Shown: positions 9,291-17,325 of the stretch, one piece after another
How the letters are laid out: each line of letters begins with the position of its first letter
How positions within the stretch are numbered: position 1 is the first letter of the stretch
Source of the DNA: Segniliparus sp051660745
GTDB lineage: Bacteria > Actinomycetota > Actinomycetes > Mycobacteriales > Mycobacteriaceae
Length of the DNA: 64,000 bases
NCBI RefSeq assembly: GCF_051660745.1
Contig: NZ_JBOFQF010000028.1
Location: forward strand, 1 to 64,000
Reading direction: 5' to 3'
The notes under the pieces: generated by a model
The model's input: only the letters and a program-made list of their open reading frames with translations
Databases searched by the model: none
Told to the model about the DNA's origin: nothing
Made by a program: the position numbers and the translations under genes

Positions 9291-10406
9291 TCAATGCCGC
9301 ACCGGCTCGACGGTGAGCGACATGCCGACGAGGCCCCGTGGTTTGATCGCGAGCCGGGAAGCCACCTCGCGCAACGCGACGGCGGCCGGGTTCTCCGGGT
9401 CGCTCACGACCAGCGGCGCGCCCTCGTCGGCCGAGACGCGCAGCCCCGCGTCGAGCGGGATGCTGCCGAGGAGCGCCACTTTGCTGCCGGTCACCGCGGA
9501 CAGCCGGTTCGCGACCTGCTCTCCGCCGCCTTCGCCGAAGACTCCGCCCGACATGTTCTCGATGACTCCGGCGATGGACTGCCGGGTCTGCACCGCGATC
9601 GCGCCCGCGCGCTCGGCGACAACGGCCGCAGTGTGCTGCGGGGTCGTGACGACGAGCAGCTCCGCGTTCGGGATCAGCTGGGCGAGCGAGATCGCGACAT
9701 CTCCTGTGCCGGGCGGCAAGTCGAGGAGCAGCACGTCGAGGTCTCCCCAGTACACGTCGGCGAGGAACTGCTGCAACGCCCGGTGCAGCATCGGGCCGCG
9801 CCAGACGACGGGCGTGTTGTCCTTGGTGAACTGCGCGACCGAGATGAACCGGACGTTGTGCGCGGATGGCGGCATGATCATGCTCTCCACCTGGGTGGGG
9901 CGCGCGTCGGAGCCCAAGAGGCCTGGCACGGAGTGCCCGTAGATGTCCGCGTCGAGCACGCCGACGGACAAGCCGCGCGAGGCCAGCGCGACGGCGAGGT
10001 TCACCGTCACGGTGGATTTCCCGACGCCGCCCTTGCCGCTCGCCACCGCGTACACCTTAGTGAGCGATTTCGGCTGCGCGAAGGGGATGACCGGGTCTTT
10101 CGCGTCGCCGCGCAGCGATTTGCGCAACGCGGTGCGCTGCTCGTCGTTCATCACGTCCAGCTCGACCTGCACGTCGCGCACGCCGGGCACGTCGAGCACC
10201 GCGCTGCGGACTCGCTTGGCGATCTCGTCCTTGAGCGGGCATGCCTTGGTGGTGAGGTAGACGGCGATCCTCGCGACGTCGTCGGCCCCGATCTCGGCAG
10301 ATTTCACCATGCCGAGCTCGGTGATGGGCTTGCGGATCTCCGGGTCGATCACGCGCGCAAGCGCCGCGAGAATCTGTTCCTGTCGCACATCGGTTGTCGA
10401 ACTCAC
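9291..10406 (-). CDS. mrp: Mrp/NBP35-family P-loop ATPase (iron-sulfur cluster carrier)
   Basis: A 371-aa protein. The N-terminal MIP18/DUF59 domain (about 5-90) is followed by a deviant Walker A, SGKGGVGKST (about 123-132). DLPPGTGDVAIS and VENMSGGVFGEGGGEQV are typical of ApbC/Mrp. It loads or transfers Fe-S clusters. The GTG start at 10406 is chosen because TACCAT lies exactly six bases before it (leaderless pattern); an ATG 39 bases upstream is the alternative. M. tuberculosis Mrp (Rv1229c) lies in the same neighbourhood after tatB. Confidence 0.88.
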   Translation of the reverse strand: MSSTTDVRQEQILAALARVIDPEIRKPITELGMVKSAEIGADDVARIAVYLTTKACPLKDEIAKRVRSAVLDVPGVRDVQVELDVMNDEQRTALRKSLRGDAKDPVIPFAQPKSLTKVYAVASGKGGVGKSTVTVNLAVALASRGLSVGVLDADIYGHSVPGLLGSDARPTQVESMIMPPSAHNVRFISVAQFTKDNTPVVWRGPMLHRALQQFLADVYWGDLDVLLLDLPPGTGDVAISLAQLIPNAELLVVTTPQHTAAVVAERAGAIAVQTRQSIAGVIENMSGGVFGEGGGEQVANRLSAVTGSKVALLGSIPLDAGLRVSADEGAPLVVSDPENPAAVALREVASRLAIKPRGLVGMSLTVEPVRH

Positions 10407-10473
10407 CTGTCCATGGTACCCGCAGGCTTTTCGGGTATTTTCCATTCCCCGGCCTCGGTGTAACGTGCTTCAC

Positions 10474-11346
10474 ATGTCCAGCACTCGCCGCAAAGCCGCG
10501 CTTCTCGCAGCTCTTTCGCTCTCGTGCCTGCCTGCCCGGGCGGCGCTCGCGGACCCGTCCGGCCCCGTCCAGTTCCACAAGTACGTCGCGCTCGGGGACT
10601 CCTTCGCCGCAGCCCCGTTCCAAGACCCGGTGGACGGCTCCTCGGGGAGCTGCGACCGATCGCTCGGCAACTACCCGTCGCGAGTGGCGGACAGCCTCGG
10701 CCTTGAGCGAGACTCCGGGTTCGTCGACGTGACGTGCAGCGGCGCCACTTCCTACGGGCTCACCGCAGACGAAGGCCCGCAGGTGATCATCGGCGGCCAC
10801 GGCGCGATGGTCAATGCGATCGACTCGGACGTCGACTTGGTGACGGTCACGATCGGCGCGGTCAACGACGGCCTCGCGCAGACGCTCTTCCTCGACTGCA
10901 ACATCGGCGGCGGCGGATGCGAGCAGAAGGTGGAGGCGAAGCCGCAGCTGGGGGACATGGGCGGATTCTTCCCAAGGGTCAAGGACACCGTGGCCGACGC
11001 ATTGCGCCAGATCCGCCAGATCGCGGCTAAAGCCACGGTCTTGGTCGTGAGCTACATCAGGGTGGGCTCGGACTGGTGTCCGGCGTGGGGCTCGTACAAC
11101 GCGCAGGACGCCGCGTACATCGACGGGCTCCAAGCCCGGCTGAACGACGCGCTCAAGGCGGCGGCGGCCGAGGGCGGGGCGCGATTCGTGGACGTCAACG
11201 CCGCGTCGGGCGGCCACGGAGTCTGCTCGGGCGACCCGTGGGTCGCGGGCGGCGGGCCCCTTCTCGGCGGCGACATCGCGATTCACCCCTTGCCCGAAGG
11301 CCAAGCGGCTTCGGCGAGGGCCGTGCTCGCGGCGCTCGGGCGCTGA
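10474..11346 (+). CDS. Secreted SGNH/GDSL hydrolase, copy A
   Basis: A 290-aa exported esterase/lipase-like protein. A signal peptide of about 26 residues ends near ARAALA-D. Block I is GDSF (Ser43), the block III Asn is in VNDG, and the catalytic His271 sits in IHPLPEG near the C-terminus. TAACGT seven bases before the ATG suggests a leaderless mRNA, and the gene is divergent from mrp. The next gene is a same-length paralogue. The likely function is hydrolysis of extracellular ester lipids; the substrate is unknown. Confidence 0.82.
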   Translation: MSSTRRKAALLAALSLSCLPARAALADPSGPVQFHKYVALGDSFAAAPFQDPVDGSSGSCDRSLGNYPSRVADSLGLERDSGFVDVTCSGATSYGLTADEGPQVIIGGHGAMVNAIDSDVDLVTVTIGAVNDGLAQTLFLDCNIGGGGCEQKVEAKPQLGDMGGFFPRVKDTVADALRQIRQIAAKATVLVVSYIRVGSDWCPAWGSYNAQDAAYIDGLQARLNDALKAAAAEGGARFVDVNAASGGHGVCSGDPWVAGGGPLLGGDIAIHPLPEGQAASARAVLAALGR

Positions 11347-11389
11347 GGTTGTCGTCTCTGGCGATGTTTGTCAGGTAGCCTGCTTTGCT

Positions 11390-12262
11390 ATGCCCCCCTC
11401 ATTGCGCAAAGTCGCGCTGCTCGCAGCCTTGCCCCTGTTCTGTCTTCCCGCCCAGGCCGCCCTCGCGGACCAGTCGGGCCAGCGGGCTTCGTTCCACAAG
11501 TACGTCGCGCTCGGCGACTCGTACGCAGCCGCTCCCGGCGTGGGCCCGACAGACGGCGCGTCGGGGGGATGCTCGCGGTCGCTGCGCAACTACCCCTCGC
11601 AGGTGGCCGACGCGCTCGGCCTTGAGCGCGGGGAGTCGTTCCTCGACGTGAGCTGCAGCGGCGCGAGCTCGTACGGGATCGCGGGCGGGGAGTCCGGCCC
11701 CCTCGGGGACGCGCGTTCGGCGCAGTTCGATGCGGTCACCCCGGACACCGACCTCGTGACGCTCACCGTTGGCGCGAACAACGACGGCCTCGCGGAGGCC
11801 GTGTTCTTCGAATGCAACATCGGCGGCGGCGGATGCGAGCAGAAGGTGGAGGCGAAGCCGCAGCTCGGCGACATGAGCGACTTCTTCGCGCGAGTCCAGG
11901 GCTCGGTCACCGACGTGCTGCGCCAGGTCCACGCGGTCGCTCCGAAAGCAACCGTGGTGGTGGTGAGCTACATCAGGGTCGGCACGGCGTGGTGCCCGGC
12001 GTGGGGCTCGTACAACGCGCAGGACGCCGCATACATCGACGGGGTCCAAGCGGGGCTGAACGGCGCGTTGCGGAACGCGGCCGCCGCGACCGGGTCGAAA
12101 TTCGCCGACGCCGCAGCCGCCTCGGCGGGCCACGGCGTGTGCTCCGACAACCCCTGGATCACCGGCGGCGGCGCGCTCATCGGCGACAACATCGCCTTGC
12201 ATCCCCAGTCTGCGGGCGAGGACGGCATGGCGCGAGCGGTGCTCTCCGCGATCGGGCGCTGA
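11390..12262 (+). CDS. Secreted SGNH/GDSL hydrolase, copy B (tandem duplicate)
   Basis: A 290-aa paralogue of the gene 43 bases upstream, equal in length. It has a signal peptide to about residue 27, Ser44 in GDSY, Asn in GANNDG and His271 in LHPQSAGEDGMA. This last motif is the full actinobacterial block V, while copy A has lost the GxxxMA part. Two DNA stretches are identical or nearly so in the two genes: around 11814-11865 against 10900-10951, and the SYIRVG region. This indicates recent duplication or gene conversion. Confidence 0.82.
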   Translation: MPPSLRKVALLAALPLFCLPAQAALADQSGQRASFHKYVALGDSYAAAPGVGPTDGASGGCSRSLRNYPSQVADALGLERGESFLDVSCSGASSYGIAGGESGPLGDARSAQFDAVTPDTDLVTLTVGANNDGLAEAVFFECNIGGGGCEQKVEAKPQLGDMSDFFARVQGSVTDVLRQVHAVAPKATVVVVSYIRVGTAWCPAWGSYNAQDAAYIDGVQAGLNGALRNAAAATGSKFADAAAASAGHGVCSDNPWITGGGALIGDNIALHPQSAGEDGMARAVLSAIGR

Positions 12263-12281
12263 CCCCGGATAGTCTGGAGCC

Positions 12282-13562
12282 ATGAGCCGAGCCGTCCGAG
12301 TCCTCCTCGCGGCGGTCTTGGCCGTCGGGCTCGTCGCCTCGTGCGCGCGGCAGGCGGGCCCGCTCGTCTTGTGGCTGTACGCCTCGGGCAACGAGGGGGA
12401 GCAGTACACGCGGGCGGCGAAGGACTGCTCGACGGCGCAGTACCAGGTCGAGACGCGGCTTCTGCCAAGGGAAGCCGACTCGCAACGGCTGCAGCTCGCG
12501 CGCCGTCTCGCCGGGGACGACGCGAGCTTGGACCTGATGCTCCTCGACGTGGTGTGGACCGCCGAGTTCGCCGAGGCGGGCTGGGCGGTCCCGTTGCCCG
12601 AACGGCTCGTGTCGGAGGTCCGGGGCAAGAGCCTGCCTGGCCCGTACACGACCGCGATCTGGAAAGGCGTGCTCTACGCCTTCCCCGCGAACACCAACAC
12701 CCAGCTGCTCTGGTACCGCAAGGACCTCGTCGGCGACGCGCCCGCCACATGGGCCGGACTGATCGACCAGGCGCAGCGGTTCGCCAGGGCCGGAGGCCCC
12801 GGCCAGATCGCCGTCCAAGCCGCCCCGTACGAGGGGCTCATGGTCTGGTTCAACACGTTGCTCGTGAGCGCTGGCGGGGCGATCCTCGCGCCGGACGGCA
12901 AAACGCCCACCCTTGAGGACACCCCGGAGCACAGGGCCGCGACCGTGAAGGCGCTCACCGTCATCCGCGACGTCGCGCGGGCCCGAGGCGCAGACCCGTC
13001 CATCTCGCAGAGCAACGAGACGACGGCGCGGCTCGCCCTTGAGCAGGGGAGGGCCGCGTTCGAGGTGAACTGGCCGTATGTGCTCAACAGCGTGATCGAG
13101 AACGCGAAGTCGGGCGGCGTCGCGTTCGCGCCCGAAGCCCTCGGCCACGAGCAGTACCCGAGGGTGGACCCCGACAAGCCCGCGCGGGTCACGCTCGGAG
13201 GCTACAACCTCGCGGTGGCGAGCACGTCTCGGCACAAGGACCTCGCGTTCCAAGCGGCCAAGTGCATCACCGGCGAACGGGAACAACGTCAGGTCGCAGT
13301 GGGCAACGGCGTGCCGCCGACGATCCGCTCGGTGTTCGACGACCCCGAGTTCCAAGCGGTGTACCCGCTGTGGCGACAAGTCCTCGGCCAGCTGCAGGAG
13401 GACTCGGCCGCGATCCGTCCCGCGACCCCGGTGTACCAGACGCTCTCGAAACTCGTGACGGCCAAGCTCAACCCGCCCGCTGACATCGACCCCGAGCGCA
13501 TGGTCGACGTGCTGGACAAGGAAGTCGGGAAAGCTGTCGCCGGAGAGGGGCTGGTCCCATGA
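12282..13562 (+). CDS. lpqY: Sugar ABC transporter substrate-binding lipoprotein (LpqY-like)
   Basis: A 426-aa extracellular solute-binding protein (family 1). The lipobox is LVAS-Cys21. TKLLWYRKDL-like and NAAYEGLMVWFN-like regions (NTQLLWYRKDL and APYEGLMVWFN) are typical of trehalose/maltose-type binding proteins. TAGTCT lies six bases before the ATG, suggesting leaderless expression. The next gene, sugA, overlaps by four bases. By family and neighbours it is the trehalose-recycling receptor of mycolate-bearing bacteria. It is shorter than M. tuberculosis LpqY (about 468 aa). Confidence 0.85.
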   Translation: MSRAVRVLLAAVLAVGLVASCARQAGPLVLWLYASGNEGEQYTRAAKDCSTAQYQVETRLLPREADSQRLQLARRLAGDDASLDLMLLDVVWTAEFAEAGWAVPLPERLVSEVRGKSLPGPYTTAIWKGVLYAFPANTNTQLLWYRKDLVGDAPATWAGLIDQAQRFARAGGPGQIAVQAAPYEGLMVWFNTLLVSAGGAILAPDGKTPTLEDTPEHRAATVKALTVIRDVARARGADPSISQSNETTARLALEQGRAAFEVNWPYVLNSVIENAKSGGVAFAPEALGHEQYPRVDPDKPARVTLGGYNLAVASTSRHKDLAFQAAKCITGEREQRQVAVGNGVPPTIRSVFDDPEFQAVYPLWRQVLGQLQEDSAAIRPATPVYQTLSKLVTAKLNPPADIDPERMVDVLDKEVGKAVAGEGLVP

Positions 13563-14422
13563 CGAGCACTCGACGCGGCTGGTTCCTCGTCGCGCCCGCG
13601 CTGGCATTGATGTTGCTGGTCGGGGCGTATCCGGTGGCGCACGCCTTGTGGCTCTCGACGCAGCGCTACCGGTTCAGCCAGCCGGGGGACCGGGCTTTTG
13701 TCGGGTTCGCGAACTACGCGGCGGTGCTGTCCGACCAGTACTGGTGGCACGCGTTGTGGGTGACCGTGCTCATCACAGCGGTCTCCGTCGCCCTCGAATT
13801 CGCGCTCGGCCTCGCCCTCGCCCTCCTCATGCACCGCACCCTGGTCGGGAAATCCTTGGTGCGAACCTTGGTGCTCATCCCGTATGGGCTGGTCACTGTC
13901 GTTTCGGCGTATTCGTGGCTGTACGCGTGGACGCCGGGGACCGGCTATCTCGCGAACCTGCTGCCGCAGGGCAGCGCCCCCCTCACGCAGCAGGCCTCCG
14001 CCATCGCGGTGGTCGTCCTCGCCGAAGTGTGGAAGACCAGCCCGTTCATGTCGCTTCTGCTCCTCACCGGCCTCGCACAGGTGCCCCAAGACTTGACGGA
14101 CGCCGCGCAGATGGACGGGGCCGGGGCGGCGACGCGCCTGTGGCGCGTGGTCCTGCCCGCGATGCGGCCCGCGATCATGGTGGCCCTGCTCTTCCGGACG
14201 GTGGACGCGTTCCGCGTGTTCGACAACATCTACATCATGACCAAAGGCGCGTCGGGCACCGGGTCGGTGTCGATCCTGGGCTACGACAACTTGTTCCTCT
14301 CCTTCAACCTCGGAGTCGGCTCGGCGATCAGCGTGCTCGTCTTCGTCTGCGTCGCCCTCATCGTCGCCGTGTTCATGAAAGTGTTCGGAGCCGCCGCCCC
14401 CGGGATGGAGCGCGAGGCATGA
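13559..14422 (+). CDS. sugA: Sugar ABC transporter permease SugA
   Basis: A 287-aa inner-membrane permease with about six helices. The EAA loop that contacts the ATPase reads DLTDAAQMDGAGAATRLWRV, then VLPAMRP. ATGA overlaps couple it to lpqY and to sugB. It is half of the translocation channel and needs an ATP-binding subunit, which is not encoded here. Confidence 0.88.
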   Translation: MTSTRRGWFLVAPALALMLLVGAYPVAHALWLSTQRYRFSQPGDRAFVGFANYAAVLSDQYWWHALWVTVLITAVSVALEFALGLALALLMHRTLVGKSLVRTLVLIPYGLVTVVSAYSWLYAWTPGTGYLANLLPQGSAPLTQQASAIAVVVLAEVWKTSPFMSLLLLTGLAQVPQDLTDAAQMDGAGAATRLWRVVLPAMRPAIMVALLFRTVDAFRVFDNIYIMTKGASGTGSVSILGYDNLFLSFNLGVGSAISVLVFVCVALIVAVFMKVFGAAAPGMEREA

Positions 14423-15258
14423 GCGGCTCGGGCAAGGCGCGCGGCATGATCGCCGGATGGGCGGCGTTGGACCTCCTCGCGGTGGTGTACGCGCTGGTTC
14501 CCGTGGGGTGGATCATGAGCCTGTCGCTCAAGCCGAGCTCCGCCATCGGCGACGGCAGGCTCATTCCCAGCGCGGTCACATTCGAGAACTACCGCAGGGT
14601 GTTCCAATCGGGCGACTTCACCGCCGCGCTCGTCAACTCGATCGGGGTCGCGCTCCTCGCGACCGCGCTCGCCGTGGCGGCCGGGGCGCTCGCCGCGTAC
14701 GCCACCGCACGGGTCGACTTCCGGGGCAAGCGGCTGTTCGTCGGCGTGATGCTCGCCGTCATGATGTTCCCGCAGATCTCCCTCGCGACCCCGCTCTTCG
14801 ACGTGGAGCGCCAGCTCGGGCTGTTCGACACCTGGGCGGGCCTCGTCCTGCCCTACGCCACGTTCGCGATGCCGCTCGCCGTGTACACGTTGGCGGCGTT
14901 CTTCCGCGAGATCCCCAAGGATTTGGAGGAAGCCGCCGCAATGGACGGGGCGAGCCCGATGACCACATTCCGCCGGGTGATCCTGCCGCTTGCCGCGCCG
15001 GGAGCGGTGGCGACGGCGATCCTCGTCTTCATCTTCGCCTGGAACGACCTGCTCTTCGCGTCGACGTTGACCGCGACCGCGCGCTCGGTCACCGCCCCGG
15101 TTGCGATGGCGAACTTCACCGGAAGCTCCGAGTTCGAAGAGCCGACCGGCACAATCGCGGCGGCGGCGGTGATCATCACGATTCCCATCGTGGTCTTCGT
15201 GGTGCTGTTCCAGCGGAAGATCGTCGCCGGACTGACTTCCGGCGCGGTGAAGGGGTAA
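14419..15258 (+). CDS. sugB: Sugar ABC transporter permease SugB
   Basis: A 279-aa permease of the MalG type with six helices. Its EAA loop is DLEEAAAMDGASPMTTFRRV. The ATG overlaps the sugA stop (ATGA). In M. tuberculosis the ATPase gene sugC follows directly. Here the TAA is followed at once by a tRNA-Gly fragment and then by opposite-strand genes, so the transporter must borrow an ATPase made elsewhere or be inactive. Confidence 0.88.
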   Translation: MSGSGKARGMIAGWAALDLLAVVYALVPVGWIMSLSLKPSSAIGDGRLIPSAVTFENYRRVFQSGDFTAALVNSIGVALLATALAVAAGALAAYATARVDFRGKRLFVGVMLAVMMFPQISLATPLFDVERQLGLFDTWAGLVLPYATFAMPLAVYTLAAFFREIPKDLEEAAAMDGASPMTTFRRVILPLAAPGAVATAILVFIFAWNDLLFASTLTATARSVTAPVAMANFTGSSEFEEPTGTIAAAAVIITIPIVVFVVLFQRKIVAGLTSGAVKG

Positions 15259-15319
15259 TGGAGCCGATGGCGGGAATCGAACCCGCCGTGTTGTTGAGCG
15301 CGGTCAGCTTGGGAAGCTG
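15259..15319 (-). pseudogene. tRNA-Gly 3' fragment (pseudo-tRNA, possible att scar)
   Basis: Starting on the base after the sugB stop, the minus strand carries a good T arm (GGCGGGTTCGATTCCCGCC), acceptor 3' strand and encoded CCA of a tRNA-Gly. It also carries the anticodon-stem sequence around CCC, separated from the T arm by about 13 extra bases. The 5' half (acceptor 5' strand and D arm) is absent. The intact tRNA-Gly(CCC) lies 25 bases away in the same orientation. Duplicated tRNA 3' ends are typical of integrative-element attachment sites. Confidence 0.7.
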
Positions 15320-15343
15320 TTGATTGCGTTTGGAATGGTCTTG

Positions 15344-15417
15344 TGGAGCCGATGACGGGAATCGAACCCGCGTGTTCAGCTTGGGAAGCTGACATTCTAC
15401 CATTGAACTACATCGGC
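15344..15417 (-). tRNA. tRNA-Gly (anticodon CCC)
   Basis: A 74-nt cloverleaf with genome-encoded CCA. The acceptor 5' GCCGATG pairs with 3' CATCGGC. The anticodon loop TTCCCAA gives CCC, and the T arm is GCGGGTTCGATTCCCGT. It decodes GGG. A TATACT hexamer about 80 bases upstream on the minus strand (15498-15503) may be its promoter -10. The gap between this tRNA and lctP (15418-15585) shows only a small GGAAAA/TTTTCC hairpin near 15427. Confidence 0.95.
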
Positions 15418-15585
15418 AGGGGCTAGGAAAAACTCGTTTTCCGAGGCCAGGGGCGTGGAGGCTCGATCATGAGATCGTGTCTCGCGCTGGGATAGCAGTA
15501 TAGCTGACGGCGCGGGCGATTCGCGACCGGGGTTTTCGGGCAGGCGGCGTGCCAGCCTTGTCGGACGGCCGCGCAGGGGGCGGCG

Positions 15586-17115
15586 CTAGCCCCATAAGGC
15601 GATCGCGCCTGAGACGAGGCAGAATCCCGCGAGCAGCGGCACGCACCATTTCGCCGAGATCCGGAACAGCTCGCCCTCCCGCCCCGTGAGCCCCACCGCG
15701 CTGCCCGCGAGGGCGAGGCTCTGCAGCGACATCGGTTTGCCGAAGAACCCGCCCGCGCTGTTCGCCGCCGCGAGCAGGGAGGGCGACAGTCCGACCCGCG
15801 TGGCCGCCGCCGCTTGCATGCCGCCGAACAACGCGTTCGAGGTGGTGTCCGAACCGGTCAGGACCACCCCGAACCATCCGACCGCGGCAGAGAGGAAGGC
15901 GAAGCCCCGTCCCAGCTCGGCCGCCTGGCTCCCTAGGGCGAGCGCCATTCCGGAGATATTGATGACGTAGGCGAGGGCGAGCATCGCGGCGATGGTGAAC
16001 GCGGCGACACGGATCTGCGCGGCGGCCTCGCCCAGCGCGGCGAGCGCGCGGCGCGCGCTGACCCCCATGAGCGCGGCAGAGGCGACTCCGACAAGGAACA
16101 ACGTCGTCCCCGAGGAGCTCGCCCACGCGAGGTGGAATGTGCTGAACGGGGCAGCGAGGCCGGTCGCGGGCAGGCCCGGCCAGTGGAAGGAGATGTCGGT
16201 GGCCGCGAGCAGCCTGCGCACGGGGCCGACGAAGGTTTCCACCGCGAAGACAGCGGTCAGCAGGACGTACGGCGAGAACGCGACGATCTTGTCCCGCGCC
16301 GAGTCGGGGCTCGGCGTGCGCGCTTGCGCCACGCCGGGCGGGGTCCAGAGCCTCAGGAACACGCCGAGCGCGACGAGCGAACAGACCGCCGAGGCCACAT
16401 CGGTGAGCTGATAGGCGAAGAACCGCGCGCACAGGTACTGGCCGCCGCCGAAACTGATCCCGACGACCAGCCCGACGGGCCAGAGCTCGCGCAGCGCCCG
16501 TCGCCCGTCGAGCAGCGCGAGCAGGACGAACGGCATCACCACGTTCACGATCGCGGAGAACAACCCGACCAGGCCGCCCAGCTGGGCGGCAGGGAACCCG
16601 GTCACCTTCGCGAGCGCGTCCACCGGGGTGCCCATCGGGCCGAACCCCGACACAGAAGCCTCCGCGAACAAAGCGATGATCGCGGCCCGGACGGGTTGGA
16701 AGCCGAGCGACATCAGCATCACAGACGTGATCGCCGTCGGAGTCCCGAACCCGGACACCGCCTCCACCACCGACCCGAAGCAGAAGGCGACAAGGATCGC
16801 CTGGACCCGGGCGTCGCTCGACACCGCGCAGAAGGTCCGCCCGACCACGTTGAAATATCGCGTGGCCCGCTGCAGCTTGTTGAGCCACACCGCGTTGAAT
16901 ATCGTCCATCCCATCGGGAAGACGCCGAACAGGGCGCCTTCGGCGGCGCTCGACAGCGCCTGGCCGACGGGTTGGCGGAACAACGCAGTCGCGAGGAGCA
17001 GGGCGAGGGCGAGGCTGATCAGCACGGCTTTGTGCGCGCGCACTCCGAAAACACTGACCAGCAGGAAAAGCGCGACGAGCGGAGCCGCTGCCAAAATTGC
17101 CTGCAACGCGATCAC
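15586..17115 (-). CDS. lldP: L-lactate permease (LctP/LldP family)
   Basis: A 509-aa membrane protein with about 12-13 helices of the lactate permease family. Conserved segments include SAAEGALFGVFPMGWTIFNA, SGFGTPTAITSVMLMSLGF, GPMGTPVDALAKVTGFP and the C-terminal GSDTTSNALFGG and NSAGGFFGKPMSLQSL. It imports lactate (and probably glycolate) with protons. The GTG start at 17113-17115 has a GGCGGG just upstream. No lactate dehydrogenase or regulator gene adjoins it. Confidence 0.9.
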   Translation of the reverse strand: MIALQAILAAAPLVALFLLVSVFGVRAHKAVLISLALALLLATALFRQPVGQALSSAAEGALFGVFPMGWTIFNAVWLNKLQRATRYFNVVGRTFCAVSSDARVQAILVAFCFGSVVEAVSGFGTPTAITSVMLMSLGFQPVRAAIIALFAEASVSGFGPMGTPVDALAKVTGFPAAQLGGLVGLFSAIVNVVMPFVLLALLDGRRALRELWPVGLVVGISFGGGQYLCARFFAYQLTDVASAVCSLVALGVFLRLWTPPGVAQARTPSPDSARDKIVAFSPYVLLTAVFAVETFVGPVRRLLAATDISFHWPGLPATGLAAPFSTFHLAWASSSGTTLFLVGVASAALMGVSARRALAALGEAAAQIRVAAFTIAAMLALAYVINISGMALALGSQAAELGRGFAFLSAAVGWFGVVLTGSDTTSNALFGGMQAAAATRVGLSPSLLAAANSAGGFFGKPMSLQSLALAGSAVGLTGREGELFRISAKWCVPLLAGFCLVSGAIALWG

Positions 17116-17279
17116 ACACCCGCCGGTTCGACATCGGCTGGGCGGGCTCGACTCGCCATCCAGTTCTCCTCAAGCTTCGGGAAAGGCTTGCCCCGCCGTG
17201 GTCGTCAAGCCGATGTTCCGCAGACCGGTGCCCGTGGTTCCCTCGGCGACCGGTGTAGCTGCGAACGACAGCTCTATCT

Positions 17280-17311
17280 TATGCCGCCATGCGCCCGGAG
17301 ATGGCGGCATA
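17280..17311. terminator. Inverted repeat after mmpL, probable U-less terminator
   Basis: A perfect 11-base inverted repeat (arms 17280-17290 and 17301-17311, ATGCCGCCAT core) with a 10-base loop lies 15 bases after the mmpL stop. There is no T run, as is common for actinobacterial terminators. It could instead be an operator for lldP, which lies downstream. The rest of 17116-17325 holds nothing I recognise. Confidence 0.4.
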
Positions 17312-17325
17312 GCGCGGCGTCTGAT

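Noticed and set aside
15259..15343. A second complete tRNA next to tRNA-Gly
   Set aside because: The T arm and acceptor 3' strand are good, but no matching acceptor 5' strand or D arm exists, so it is a fragment.
17116..17325. Possible small gene or regulator between lldP and mmpL
   Set aside because: No frame has a sensible start with ribosome site or conserved pattern; only the inverted repeat at 17280-17311 stands out.
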